Below are positions 11,880-23,171 of a stretch of DNA of 64,000 bases, piece after piece (positions within the stretch are counted from its first letter, which is position 1; every line of letters starts with the position of its first letter). The notes beneath the pieces are model-generated. The model was not told the origin of the DNA. It saw nothing but the letters and a program-made list of their open reading frames with translations, and did not search any database. The position numbers and the translations under genes were made by a program. The stretch is from Haematococcus lacustris. Lineage: Eukaryota; Chlorophyta; Chlorophyceae; Chlamydomonadales; Haematococcaceae. The stretch is from assembly GCA_030144725.1 (NCBI GenBank), contig JASKMD010000017.1, positions 9,900,308-9,964,307 on the forward strand, given 5' to 3'.

Positions 11880-13909
11880 ATGGCCGCCTCTATGCTGCGT
11901 TCATCGGTTGGCAAGGCTGGCGTGTGCAGGACCGCCCCAAAGGTGCAGCTGCAGCCCTTGCTACAAAGAGCCCTTACAGCTTGCTGTTGATGGATATCAG
12001 CTCAGCCTAGTCGAACATCGCATTTTCAGCAAGATTGGCCTCACGGTCGCAGGCCCGCTCTGTGCGTGTCGCTGCGGCTGTCGATCGCCCCGTGTGGTTC
12101 CCTGGCAATGCACCCCCACCGTACCTGAACGGGGAGGTGCGGGCTGCTCAGCCTGCTTCGCCCAGCCCTGCCCAGCCAGCTGCAGCCCAAGGCGGAGACT
12201 TTTTGCGCCGTGACGGAGCTGATGCTTGTTGCTGTGCTGCCCCTGCAGCTTGCTGGTGACTACGGGTTCGACCCCCTGCGGCTGTCCTCTGATGACCAGA
12301 CCAGGAAGTGGTGAGCCAGCCTCTTGCTTATAGCGACTGCCCTCAGCAAGGGCTGCAGGCTGACTGTTATGTCCTGAATGCAGGTTTGTCCACGCTGAGC
12401 TGATGAACGCGCGCTGGGCCATGCTTGGTGTGGCAGGCATCCTGTTCACCTCTGTAAGTGCTGGGCAGCCACACAAGCAACTGGGACAGGAGCCATGTCG
12501 TGGGCCACACAATGTCACAAGCCAAGCCTTGGGACCTGATGCAGCCTGTAGGTCAGCAAGGCAGGACCTCAGCGCTTGCTTTTGACTGGGGCGGTGTTTA
12601 TAGCAGTACAGTGTAGGCCAAAGGATGAAATGGGTCAATGGCAGTGCCAGCCTGATCCAGCCGTGCCTATGTGTGCAGATTGGGCGGAGGGCTGGGGCCG
12701 GCTTCCCAGACTGGTATGATGCTGGCAAGGTGTACTTGGACAACGGCTCCAGCCCCATCCCTCTTGGTGGGGCCTGCTTGCCAGCCACTGCATCCCAGCC
12801 ACGCACAGTGTCAGCAGAGCACACTTCTGACCGCTCATGCAGCCATCTGGCTCATTGCGCCATGTGCCCTGGCCACAGCGTGGTCTGTCCCCTGTGTGCG
12901 CCCTGCCTGCAGCCACCCTGACCATCATCGAGCTCATCCTGTTTGGGTTTGTGGAGACCAAGCGGTTGTATGACTTCCGCAACCCTGGCTCCCAGGGTGA
13001 TGGCTCCTTCCTGGGCATCACTGATGGCTTCAAGGGCAAGGAGAACGGCTACCCAGGTGAGTGGAAGTAGCCAGAACGCATGCATGGCTGGTGTGGCATG
13101 GTGGTGGCCAGAGGTCGTCAGCATCTATGGCACACAGGCAGCTGTAGGTGCAGTCGCATCCCAGCGCTTGAACAAGCTGCTGGCTGTCAGCCAAAACCGC
13201 CAAGCTGCAGTGCACCAGGCAAAGCGCGTGGGCGCTGGGTATGGCAGCCATGCCGTGCCTCTCTCCTTGGCTGTCCTGCAGGTGGCCTGTTTGACCCCCT
13301 GGGCTTCTCCCGGGGTGATGCAGAGCAGTACAAGCAGTACAAGATCAAGGTCAGCAAGCGTGGCCAGCACTGCGACACACACCCCTTGTCTGCCTGTCAT
13401 TGCATGATTGTGTATGGTGGCCTGTGCCCTGAACACATGGCCCACACCTGCCAGCTTTGTTGCAACTGACCATGACGGGTGGCTTGATGCACTTGCGATG
13501 GTTGACCATGACATGGCTAAGTGTTGAGGTTGGCTGGCTTGCTGCAAGCTTGTTATGCTGCCGTCTCTTTCTGCCATGCAGGAGATCAAGAACGGGCGGC
13601 TGGTGAGTCTGGGGCTGGTTGGACCAGATATAGATGTAAATGCTGTAGTATGTGAGGCTCAGTCCAGCTGTGCATTCGATGCAGTGCAAGGGCATTCACA
13701 TGCCATAGACATCCCCTCTTTACCCCTCGTATCATTCATGTTTGTGTTTGTGTGCGCAGGCCATGATTGCCTTCGTGGGCTTCATCGCTCAGCATCACGC
13801 CACCGGCAAGTCTCCCATCGACAACCTGTTCGACCACTTGGCGGACCCCTACCATAACACCTTTGCCACCAATGGCGTCAGCGTGCCCCACTTCACCGAG
13901 TTCCAGTGA
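11880..13909 (+). CDS. LHCA: Photosystem I light-harvesting chlorophyll a/b protein (Lhca)
   Basis: Antenna protein that binds chlorophyll and carotenoid at photosystem I in the thylakoid. Nine exons: 11880-11942, 12053-12136, 12249-12310, 12384-12453, 12679-12766, 12913-13056, 13282-13349, 13582-13602 and 13760-13909. Every junction is GT-AG and the phases add to 250 codons including stop. The N-terminus is a short Arg/Ser/Ala-rich chloroplast transit peptide. Then come [29 protein letters not shown], helix 1 with the chlorophyll-binding ExxxxRWAM motif ([12 protein letters not shown]), helix 2 ([17 protein letters not shown]) and helix 3 with ExKxGRxAM ([23 protein letters not shown]), ending in [14 protein letters not shown]. 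Length fits the family. The exact Lhca number is not assigned. The first intron boundary is the least certain. Confidence 0.93.
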
Positions 13910-14183
13910 ATGGAGCGCCTCAATAGCTAGAGTGACGTTGCCCACCATGGTGATGCACTGCCTTGCCTGACGAGAGCCAGACGACATGCACGCAGTATAG
14001 CCATGAGTGTGCTTGAGTATAGCCATGAGTGTGCAGTGCGCCCTGAGTGTGCTTAACTTTTAACAGCAACATGGGATTGCCTGAAGGTGTATCTGACAAG
14101 CATACGGTTGCGGACTAGGACAACTATGGGATGGATAGGAATTGTGTACACGAGTTCTCAATGGAAGTGCTCGCAATGGGGTT

Positions 14184-14188
14184 TGTAA
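14184..14188 (+). terminator. Possible polyadenylation signal of the Lhca gene
   Basis: TGTAA, the usual chlorophyte poly(A) signal, about 275 bases after the Lhca stop codon. The motif is short, so its role is inferred from position only. Confidence 0.35.
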
Positions 14189-14557
14189 ACTTGAATTGAA
14201 TACCGTGCATCGTACACAACCGCGCGGTCGTTGCGCGGCTGTCTATCATTCGCGTGCAATATGGCCGCGTTTGTATCATTCGCATGCAATATGTCCGGGT
14301 TGATGGCTTCACTATGATTTGCACGGCAAGATGCAAGAGTGAATGAGCTTTACTAACGACAGGCTGACCCACCGTCTCATCGCTGTGTCCCTTCGGGACC
14401 ACTCCTTGTTTATCGTAAACACGCAACTGTTCTCCTAAGAGTTGGTGGACACTCACAGCTTGGGCAGCGTAGCTTGGATTGTGATAGCACGGATGAGCAT
14501 AGCATGGACACTGCATGCACGTGACTGCTAGGGCGCTGTTGAGTTAATGAGGTCAGC

Positions 14558-15596
14558 ATGGTCATGGTTGCCCCTGTGCAGACTGCCCGGGCTCTAGTCG
14601 CTGCCATGAGAAGGAGCCCGGCTCTGCCTCTCCCACGGGTGTTGCAGAGTCCTTTGATTGGATTGGCTGGCGCCAGCGCGCTGCAGCCACAGCGGAAAAA
14701 GCGCAAGGCAGAAATCGCAACTACTACAGCCACAGATGCATGCCTTTAAGGAGCACATCAACCAGGCTACGGAGCTTGTGCAATGTCACTGCCGCATGTC
14801 ACTTACACAAATGTCACTGCCGCATGACCTGCTGCGGCAACAGCGGGCTACATCATACAACTTAGCGGCAGCAGCTGCTGCGGCTGGAGCAGGGACCGCA
14901 CCTGTGGGCGAGGCAGCAAGAACAACAGTTGGAGCTGCAGCAGATGTCCCAGACACGCTTTGCCAGCCTGTATGACATGTTGCAGAGTATCCAAGACAAT
15001 AAGCAAGTAAGCTGCTGCTGGTGCCAATGTTCTTGTTGCCGCTGCTAGTCATGTCACGCTATGGCTGATCATGTGTTGGTGCAGATGTGTGCTTGTGTTG
15101 CAACTGCTTTTGCTATTGCTGCTCTTGTGCTCTTGCGTTATTGCTGCTGCTGTTGTTGCTGCTGGTGCTACTACAAGCCAGGAGTTTTGGGCCAAGAACG
15201 AGTGGATTGTTGGCATGGGCACAACCTCTACCTTGCTCTTAATGTGCTGTTAGGCACGGTACGAGTTCCACACTTGGTGGAGTGTGGACTACATGACAAG
15301 AATGAAGCTGTCACCCCGCTCCTTCTCCCCTCTCTTGCTGCGTGACGTCAGAGTTGCTGAGATGGTGGGGGTGGTACGGCAAGCAGACCCCTGTGCTAGT
15401 GGAGGTGGCACAGCGGGTGTTCTGCACCCCAGCCACGTCAGCCGGTGTGGAGCGCCTGTTCAGTGTTTTCAACCTGCTTTGGAGCGACAAGCGCAACCGC
15501 CTGCTCATGGGGCGCATGTGGGCCTTGGCCTATGTGTTCTTCAACACGCGAGCGCTGAAGCGTGATGAGCAGCCCTTTGCTCCCACAGCTGCATAG
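14558..15596 (+). pseudogene. hAT-superfamily transposase remnant (C-terminal dimerisation region)
   Basis: The last exon, about 15349-15596, encodes LVEVAQRVFCTPATSAGVERLFS followed by KRNRL and LAYVFFNTRAL. This is the hAT transposase C-terminal dimerisation motif. Upstream pieces could be further exons: 14558-14749 (contains PQRKKRKAEI, a possible nuclear localisation signal), about 14890-15006 (Gln-rich, ends RFASLYDMLQSIQDNK before a good GTAAGC donor), and about 15256-15300 (ARYEFHTWWSVDYM). The DDE catalytic core (RNase H fold) was not found, so the copy is probably truncated. It differs from the hAT-like transposase at 35123-37786. The terminal repeats of this copy were not identified. 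Confidence 0.6.
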
Positions 15597-16670
15597 GAGG
15601 AGCAGTGGGAGGAGCTGTGGGAGGAGCAGTGGGAGGAGAGATGGATAGCCAAGCTGTAGGGGCTGCAGCGGCAGCGGACATTGCATAATAATGCTGGTAC
15701 AGGGTGCTGGAATGATTGCAACTGACAATGTGGGGGTGGACTAACCCTGCAACTAGCAATGTAGAGGTGGACTAACCCTTTGGGAGTGGGAGAGGGTGGA
15801 GGATGGGAATGGGGGTGTGGTAGTGGAGGATGAGGCTTGGAATGGCATGACAGACACTTGCATGAGGCCTGGGTGCTGGAATGAATGTACCCGACAGTGG
15901 AGGAGTGCGCTAGGGTGGTATAGTAGGGTCTAGGCGCAGATCTGAGCCTTCAAACCGATATCTGCTTGCTAGAGTAGGTGTGCAGGCCTACATACAGGCC
16001 GCATGCTGAAGGGGAGGCTGACAAACCATCGGCAACCGCTAAACTTCACTCGCGTGAAAGTCTTTCACATTTTCATGAAGATGCAGATACCTTTTTACTT
16101 TTATGCAAATTTTATCTTGCAGCCATGGCTGTTACGTAACACCCTCTCAGGCTGTGACATGTGACATCTAGGTTGTGGGGGCCCAGTGCCAGTGAGCTTC
16201 GTAGCCTCAATAAGTGCCAGTGGCGCTATGGTTATAATGGTTGGGATACACCGCAAGGGGACAAGAACGACCCGAGATGCTGTCTGCTGGTCTCGCCCGT
16301 CTCAGCCCATCGGTCGCTCGGCAGCTTTCGACCAGCTTCGACCGCCTTCGACCGCAATCGACCCTTTTTCGAGGCCCCATCGATGGGGGAAATGTCCGAC
16401 GTGTCGATTCTTAATGCCCCGCGGCCCAGTATCACATAGGAAAGGAAGCTCCCCAGCAAGCCTCCCCGGCAAGAGCTTCGTTGAAAGCTTCGTTTTCCGA
16501 TCACACACTCAGGCCCTGTTCGCACTCGCAAATCTCGAAGCTGCGTAGCTGTTCGTTGTGACCGTTAGACCCCGCATTCACAGCAGCCAGGTGAGCTGCA
16601 CAGCAGCCCAGAAGGAGACAGCGAGGGGCGGTCAGTTTCGGCGGTTGACGCACTTTAACGACAGTACCCG
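15597..16670. other. Repeat-rich gap
   Basis: Begins with GGAGGAGCAGTGG-type short repeats (15597-15650), then moderately AT-richer DNA. A run of TTCGACC repeats lies at about 16325-16360. Open frames at 16161-16548 on both strands have no recognisable domain. Confidence 0.35.
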
Positions 16671-16738
16671 CCCGTCATTCTTCATCATTCTAGCCTCGCC
16701 GCGTTTGAACCGAGGCTAGAATGATGTAGAATGACGGG
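16671..16738. repeat. 28-bp inverted repeat, 12-nt loop
   Basis: The arms at 16671-16698 and 16711-16738 are complementary over 28 bp with one mismatch (CCCGTCATTC at the outside, CTAGCCTCG at the inside). The RNA of either strand would form a strong hairpin. No gene is adjacent. Confidence 0.9.
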
Positions 16739-16919
16739 TCAGTTGATTTGGGTGAGGGCATCTTTCAAGCAGGGTTGCAGAGCAGGCGTCAAGAGTCACC
16801 GTGCCTTCTGTCGGGGAGCAGGGTAGCCGAGCGTGAAGTCTGTTGCGACAAATGCATCAATTTCAGCCCAACCCGACAACTCTGACACAAATGTAGGACA
16901 TGTGTCTCTTCTTATAGGC

Positions 16920-17100
16920 TCAAGCACAGACACAGACGCAACAGGCCCCTCATGCTCGGAAGCAGCTACAACAGGCCCTGTTGTTGCAAATGTTGAAGGC
17001 CTCGCAGGCTCGGACGCAGCTACAACAGGCCCAGTTGCTGCAGATGTTGCAGGCCCCGCGGACTCGGACGCAGCAGCCCCCGCGGACGAAGCTAGCCATC
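16920..17100. repeat. Imperfect ~60-bp tandem repeat, about 3 units
   Basis: Three related units built around GCTACAACAGGCCC and CTCGGACGCAGC. An open frame at 16833-17135 would read an Ala/Gly/Asp-rich repeat peptide, but nothing supports it as a gene. Confidence 0.5.
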
Positions 17101-17231
17101 TAAAGCACGGCAGTTATCTAGTTCACCGTCAATGACATCGAACATAGAAAGAATATAGCCTGCGCCCATTGCCCAACGTCACACATCAAGGCACTAGCAC
17201 AACCAGGCAAATGTGCGAACAGGACCTCAGT

Positions 17232-18456
17232 TCAGGTGTTCCCAACTAACAGAAAATGACAGGAAACCGACCCTTGGCAGTAGGACGGCTGTAACTCTGC
17301 ACTCACTGCGCCAAATATTATGCTAGATGATTCACAATGTAGCCAACCCAGCCAGCTACCTTTCACCCATCCAGAATAAACATACACCGAGTAGGCCGTG
17401 CACAACAAAGCATCAAAGTTAGTGATTCAAATTTGGGCCGTTGCGGGGCATGCCGTCATCGCTGCGACCGCCCGCGTCGTTCAGGCTGCTCTACATGAGC
17501 GTGCGCGCCGGCAGCAGCAGTCGGATCGGATAGCGGTTGCGGCGATGTGGCAATGAGCCCACCTCCCCCCAATACCTAGAGGGCAATGCCACAGCTCGAC
17601 CATCTCGACTTACAACATGCTACTTACTAGGTTTAGCTCCTCTCAGACAGTGTTACAAGCAGTCTTACTCAGATAAGCTACAAGCTCACATTGGTCTGTG
17701 ACCCCCAACTCCCTTAGCCAATCTCAGGACCAGGGCCATGCAGTCAGTCGCACAACTCCACACCATGACCGAGTTTGGACTGGGCTCCTCTAAGAGTTAC
17801 GCTCCACTACATGCCATCCACCTGCGTGCAAAGTTTCATAGCTCGACTGCCACCCCACAGCCCCGTGGCCCTGATTCTGCTTGGAGAAGATGATGTCACT
17901 TTGAAGATGTTAAACTGATAGAGGCCTGGGCTGTTTAAGGTGCGGTTTGTTGTACTAAATGCGCCAAGGGGTCAAGAACAAACATTTTGTGGCCATTTTC
18001 CTGTGGGTGCAGCGGGTGCAACACAGTGGAGGACACAGTGGAGGAGGGGGGGTGTAAGCCGGGTGATACCTTAGTGTTCGCCGACCCAGAAGGTGTGTTC
18101 GGCGGAAGCGAGCGCAAAACAATGTTTCAATCACCCCGTCTAGGTGCCTTGCACGCCCGGCAGACATCGCGTTGGGTGTTTGCCGGACATTCCATTTGTG
18201 CACAACCAGCTCACTACGCTAGGTAGATGGGGCCTCAGCGATGTGGCTCACCGTGCCAAGGAGACCCGTCTCGCCGATGTGATTTGTTCGCGGGCACATG
18301 TGGCAGTACGCGAGCAGAGAATCCAATGGCTAGCGCTGATGGTCAGATTACGCGGACTAAACCGCCAATGCCAATGTGATAGACGCTATCGAAAACAGTG
18401 CAGTATTGAGAGAGTACTTGCATGAAGATTACCAACCCCATGTTGGGAACACCTGA
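17232..18456. mobile_element. Non-autonomous hAT-like element, 1.2 kb
   Basis: Bounded by perfect 15-bp terminal inverted repeats (TCAGGTGTTCCCAAC and its complement) and flanked by a 7-bp direct duplication CCTCAGT (17225-17231 and 18457-18463). The left 300 bp match 34715-35035 and the right 560 bp match 38110-38676, which are the two ends of the transposase-bearing element at 34709. The transposase gene is absent. A shared peptide-like stretch (IPFVHNQLTTLGRWG, then LADVICSRAHVAVREQR) lies in the right arm in both copies. Confidence 0.88.
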
Positions 18457-18463
18457 CCTCAGT

Positions 18464-18578
18464 GCCAACAGGTAAATCTAAAGAATCAAACAGGAAAATG
18501 AGGAAAAACCGCAACCACGCCGCGGTCCACGAGCTACGACTAATCTGTCGAAGACAAAACAACCCCCACCAAGCCGCG
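18464..18578 (-). repeat. Dispersed repeat, copy 2
   Basis: Reverse-complement match of 2796-2912. It begins directly after the target-site duplication of the hAT-like element, so that element landed at the edge of this repeat. Confidence 0.75.
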
Positions 18579-18738
18579 ACGTCCGCAGCCACCCCAGACC
18601 CACACACCCCCGCAGGCCAAAGACATTCCAGCAAGCGTAAGACGTTCGGTGTGGGTTTGACCATTCGGCTGCCGGCCTGCCAAACACCGTTTAGTGCCAT
18701 CCAAACTCGATTGCTGCCGGCGCTACGTTCCGCCCATT

Positions 18739-21700
18739 TCAATGGAACATTTTCACATACTTTTGGCCACGACCCAGACTGCGGGGGTCCATGGGCCCGA
18801 GTGGCCAGCGCGGTAGCACCTCGACGTTCTTCTCTGCTGACTCCTCGTCTCGAGGTGCTCGGTGCGCCAACCCAAGCTGCAGGCGCTCAATGCCCGTCCA
18901 CGCCACCATCAACCCATTGTCAGTGCAGTACCTGTGGTGACGAGGCATTGATGGGCACGGACATGAGGTGGCAAGGCAACCATGAATCTTATCCCACTGC
19001 TGCCTAGTGGTGATGCCGAGGGCAGTCTAAGGACGTTCATAGCGTGCTGCTGGCTTAGCGGTGTCAACCGGAGACAATAGGCACGAAGGCAATAGGCACA
19101 ATAGGCACGGCCGGTGCATGCGTCAAGGTAAGGACAAAGCGTGCTGGTGATAAGAAGTGTCCCAACTGCATGGACTCACTGGGGTGGCGGGCAGACGAGG
19201 GGCAGATCCGCCTCCTGAGCAACGCTTGCCAAGCCCGCCCTTACCGCCTTGTTTGCAGCCACGCCCCCAGCCACAACCAGACAGCTCACGGCCGGGCCTC
19301 CGCCTTGCCTCTGGTCCTCCTGCTCCCATTGCAAAGCACATATGGTAATCAGTAAGCAAGCAAGCGGCAAGGTAGGCAGGGGGCCAGTCAGACGGGTATG
19401 TAGTCAGACAGGTCGATTGGCCCACACCCTTGCACAGCAGTGCACGTCAGCCCATGCTATCACACATCCAAAGAGATAGGTAAGAGCAGATGGAGAACAG
19501 CTCACCCACAAACACAGTGCTGTAGAGCATCAGGGGTAGCGAGGCCAAAGCAGCTGGCAAGACATGAGGGGTCACAGCTTAGCTGTACAGGCGGAGCTGG
19601 CTACCACTAGAGCCCTATGTGGCTCTGCCCGTTGCCATGGCAAGGCCCAGCCAGAGGCCCGCGGCACTGCAGCCTGCACCAGGGTGGCTGTGTACTCAAC
19701 CGGCCACGGAGGGGTGTAGCCTGAGGCACAAGCGGACTGGTGCAAGCCTCCTGTACAGCTACAGTGTGGGGCGCAGCGCACCTGCAGCCATGCCAGGGCC
19801 CGGCGGGTGCGCTGCTGCAGGAATGCCACGGCCGCCTTCTGGAACGCAGCGGCAATGTCAGCCGCTGAGCGGGACAGCTGGTCAGCCAGTGCAGGCGACT
19901 CAACAGGCGCAGACCCGCCCGCGTCAGCTGCAGGGGCTGCAGGGCTCTTGCAAGTGTCTTGGTGCGGTGAGGTGGGGCCTGGCTTGCCTGTCTCGGTGGG
20001 TGCAGCAGGTGCGCTACTGCCCAATGGCTGGGCAGGCAGGCAGGCTGTTGGAGTCCCTGGCCCTGGACAGCTGCCTGTGCCGGGCAGCGCTGACTGGGCG
20101 GGAGCGGCTGGGCAAGGGGTGCTACCTCCTGCGCTGCTGCTGGGTGCTGCTGCATCACAGCCTGGGTTGGTGGTTGGGGGCGGGGCCCGGGCGGAGGAGA
20201 GTGGCGCACCCAGCCGCTGCTCCTCCTCCTGCAGCAGTCTTGAGACCGCTGTCTTTAAGCCACTGAACGAGAAATTGCACGAGTCCTGCACCCACAGGCA
20301 GGCAGCCAGGGTACTGAGGGGTAGGGCACGGCAGGCTTGACACGGTCAAGTGCTAGACATCGCTGCCAGAGGAGCCCTGCATCCCATCCCATCCCATCCC
20401 ATCCCATCCCATCCCATCCCATCCCATCCCATCCCATCCCATCCCATCCCATCCCATCCCATCCCATCCCATCCCATCCCATCCCATCCCATCCCATCCC
20501 ATCCCATCCCATCCCATCCCATCCCATCCCATCCCATCCCATCCCATCCCATCCCATCCCATCCCATCCCATCCCATCCCATCCCATCCGCCATTACAGT
20601 CCAGCCCAACTCGGCCTGTCCTTGGACATAGCCACGGCAGGGGCCAGGAGGGGTCGGGACAGCTAGCTGGCAGTGGGCCCACAGCAGCACCTTGTGAGCT
20701 CCGGTCTGCAGGGGTAGGGGCATTTTGAAGCGCGATGCATCGCCCTTAGCAGCCAGGGCTTCCAGCAGAGGTCCCCCTGGCAGGGCAGGCACCATGGGGG
20801 GAGCAGGCTGGCGGCAAGGCCCTCTGCTGCTGGGAGCAAAGTAGACCCAGGCACTGCGCTGGCTGCAGGGGAGGCTGCTGGTGAGAGGGTGCTGTGCAGG
20901 CCCAGAGGCCGCCAGGCAGCAGAGGGAAGCAGTGGGCAGGGTGTAGGACAACAATACACTCACACAGGCCTAGCTCATGAGTTGCCCACTCTGGTCCTCA
21001 ACGCTCTCATGCTTGCTCACCAACCGTCAACCCAGTATGTTCTTGCCCTTCCCCCACCCTCCCCTACCCTCCCCTACCCTCGCCCGCCCTCCCTGCGCTT
21101 CCCTACCCTCCCCTGCCCTCCCCTGCCCTCCCCTGCCCTCCCCTGCCCTCCCCTGCCCTCCCCTGCCTTCCTCTACCCTCTCCCACCTGGGATAACAGTG
21201 ATTCCCAGCAGGCGTGCGATCTTGTCAAAGCTCTCCCCCAGGCTGTCATCCAGAGTGGTGCCCAGCAGGCGGTGGCGGCCCACCCCCTCCACCAGCACCA
21301 GCAGGTTGTGGCCCCCAGACACGAGCAGCACCAAGGCGGGGAACGTCATTGCGGGGCTCAGGCCCAGGGAGGGGAGGCGGGCTGTCAGCGCATGCGCCTC
21401 CATGTGATGCACTGGAATGAAGGGCAGGCCATGGCGGGCAGCCAGACGCAAGCCATGGCGAATCCCTACCTGGGCAAGGAGGCATAGAGGCAGGGGCAGC
21501 AGGGGTGAGGAGGGGGGCTGATGGGCAGGAGCAGGAGTGTGGGCCAAGGCGGAAGCAGCCACACGCACCTGCAGGCATAAGGACAGCCCCGGTCCTACTG
21601 TCACTGCCACGGCTGTGAGCTCGTGCGGTGCCACCCCTGCTGCAGCCAGGCAGTCGTCCACGGTGGCGGTAATGGCGGCGGCATGGGCGTCTCGGGCCAC

Positions 21701-23139
21701 GTCAGGCTTGACACCGCCCCACACCTCATGCAGCCCCACCTGCAGCAGAGGGAGAGGCAGGGGCTGTGGCTCACTGCTGGGGGGAGGGCCAGCAGTGGCC
21801 TGCCAGCCACGTTGTGGGAGGAGGAGGGGCCGCCCCCGCCAGTGCAACAAACCTATCCCTCCTCCCCTCCACCATGCCCTGACACCCACCTGGGAGGCAA
21901 TCCTCTGGCCCAACACGCAGCCGTCACCACGCACCACCGCAGCAGCTGTGTCATCACAGCTGCTCTCTATGCCCAGCACCAGCCACTTGGTGGGGTCAGT
22001 TTCCCGCACCCCCAAGCTGGCCAGCTTGCTGAGTAGGGTGCTGGGGGCAGCGGGGCCAGCGGGGCGCACTGACAGCCTGCTGGCCTGCTGCACACCCTGT
22101 GCCTCAGCCTGATCTGCTTGCACTGCTGGGCTGTGGGCTGACGCCCCTGACACATTATGGGGCAGCTGATCAGTCCCGAGGGAGGGAGGGCGAGAAGGTA
22201 GCTGACCATTGCCCGTGCAGGGGGTGGGGTCTAAACCTGGTGGCATGTAACCAGCTGTCCCACTGCTCTGGCCCAAGGCTTGGCTGGCAGCAACTGCGGC
22301 AGGCTGCTGCTGCTGCTTGCTGCTGTGAGTGGCTCGTAAGCGTGCTATGACGTCAGCGCACGGGTCATCTGGAGTGAGGGGTGTGAGGTTGATGAGGCGG
22401 CCAACAGCCTGTGCTCCCATACCACTGCACACACAGGGCAGCAGAGGTGATGGTAGAGCTGGCTAGGAAGCTGCGGGTGGTGGCTGGCGGCTATGCAAGG
22501 GGCATGCAGCACCTGGCTGGGAGGATCAGGCCCCCACCTGCCCGCCCCTTCTTGCAGTGGCCCCTGATGCAAGCAGCCATGGCAGTCCACACACCGCCTG
22601 GGCACCATGCAACCTTGCCTACCCACTTGCCTAGCTCAGGGCAGCACATTCAGGAGGACGGGTTCATAGTCAAGCATGCAGGACAGACAAGTCGCCCTGT
22701 GGCCGTACATCAGCAGTGAGCAAAGCTGTGAGCAAGGCTTCACGGAAGTGGAGGCAGAGGTGCAGTAGCGGGCAGTACAGGTGAGGCCACACCTGACCAG
22801 CACCTGGCAGCCGCGGTGTGGGAGCGCCATGACCTGGCGAGGCATGCGGTCCGGCCACTCCACCAGGCACACGTCACGCTGGAAGGCTGCGGCCCAGTCC
22901 AGCAGCCCAGCCATCTTGTCCACTTTGGTGCCCAGGCGGTAAGGGTCGATGTGGTGCAGGCTGCAGATGGGGCCCGCAGGCCTCACGCCGCTGCTGCTGA
23001 TGCTGGGGGTTGAGCCCTGCTCCTCTGAGCTCTGAGCATTGGGTGGTTGCACTGACTGACTAGGAGCTGCAGTCTGGACAGGGGCACAAGCAGCCTGCAT
23101 GGGTAGTTTGGGCGTTGCACAGAGTTTACTGTTTGCCGG

Positions 23140-23171
<32 letters not shown>

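Noticed and set aside
20255..20963. Long frames encoding Gly-Met-Gly-Trp-Asp or Ser-His-Pro-Ile-Pro repeats
   Set aside because: They are six-frame translations of the (CCCAT)n tract inside a TsaD intron; the flanking real exons use other frames.
22425..22792. Gene boundary between TsaE and TsaD in this 368-bp stretch
   Set aside because: Donor and acceptor consensus with exact phase and continuity of the TsaE C-terminal strand favour an intron; the first downstream ATG (22420) lies inside the TsaE strand.
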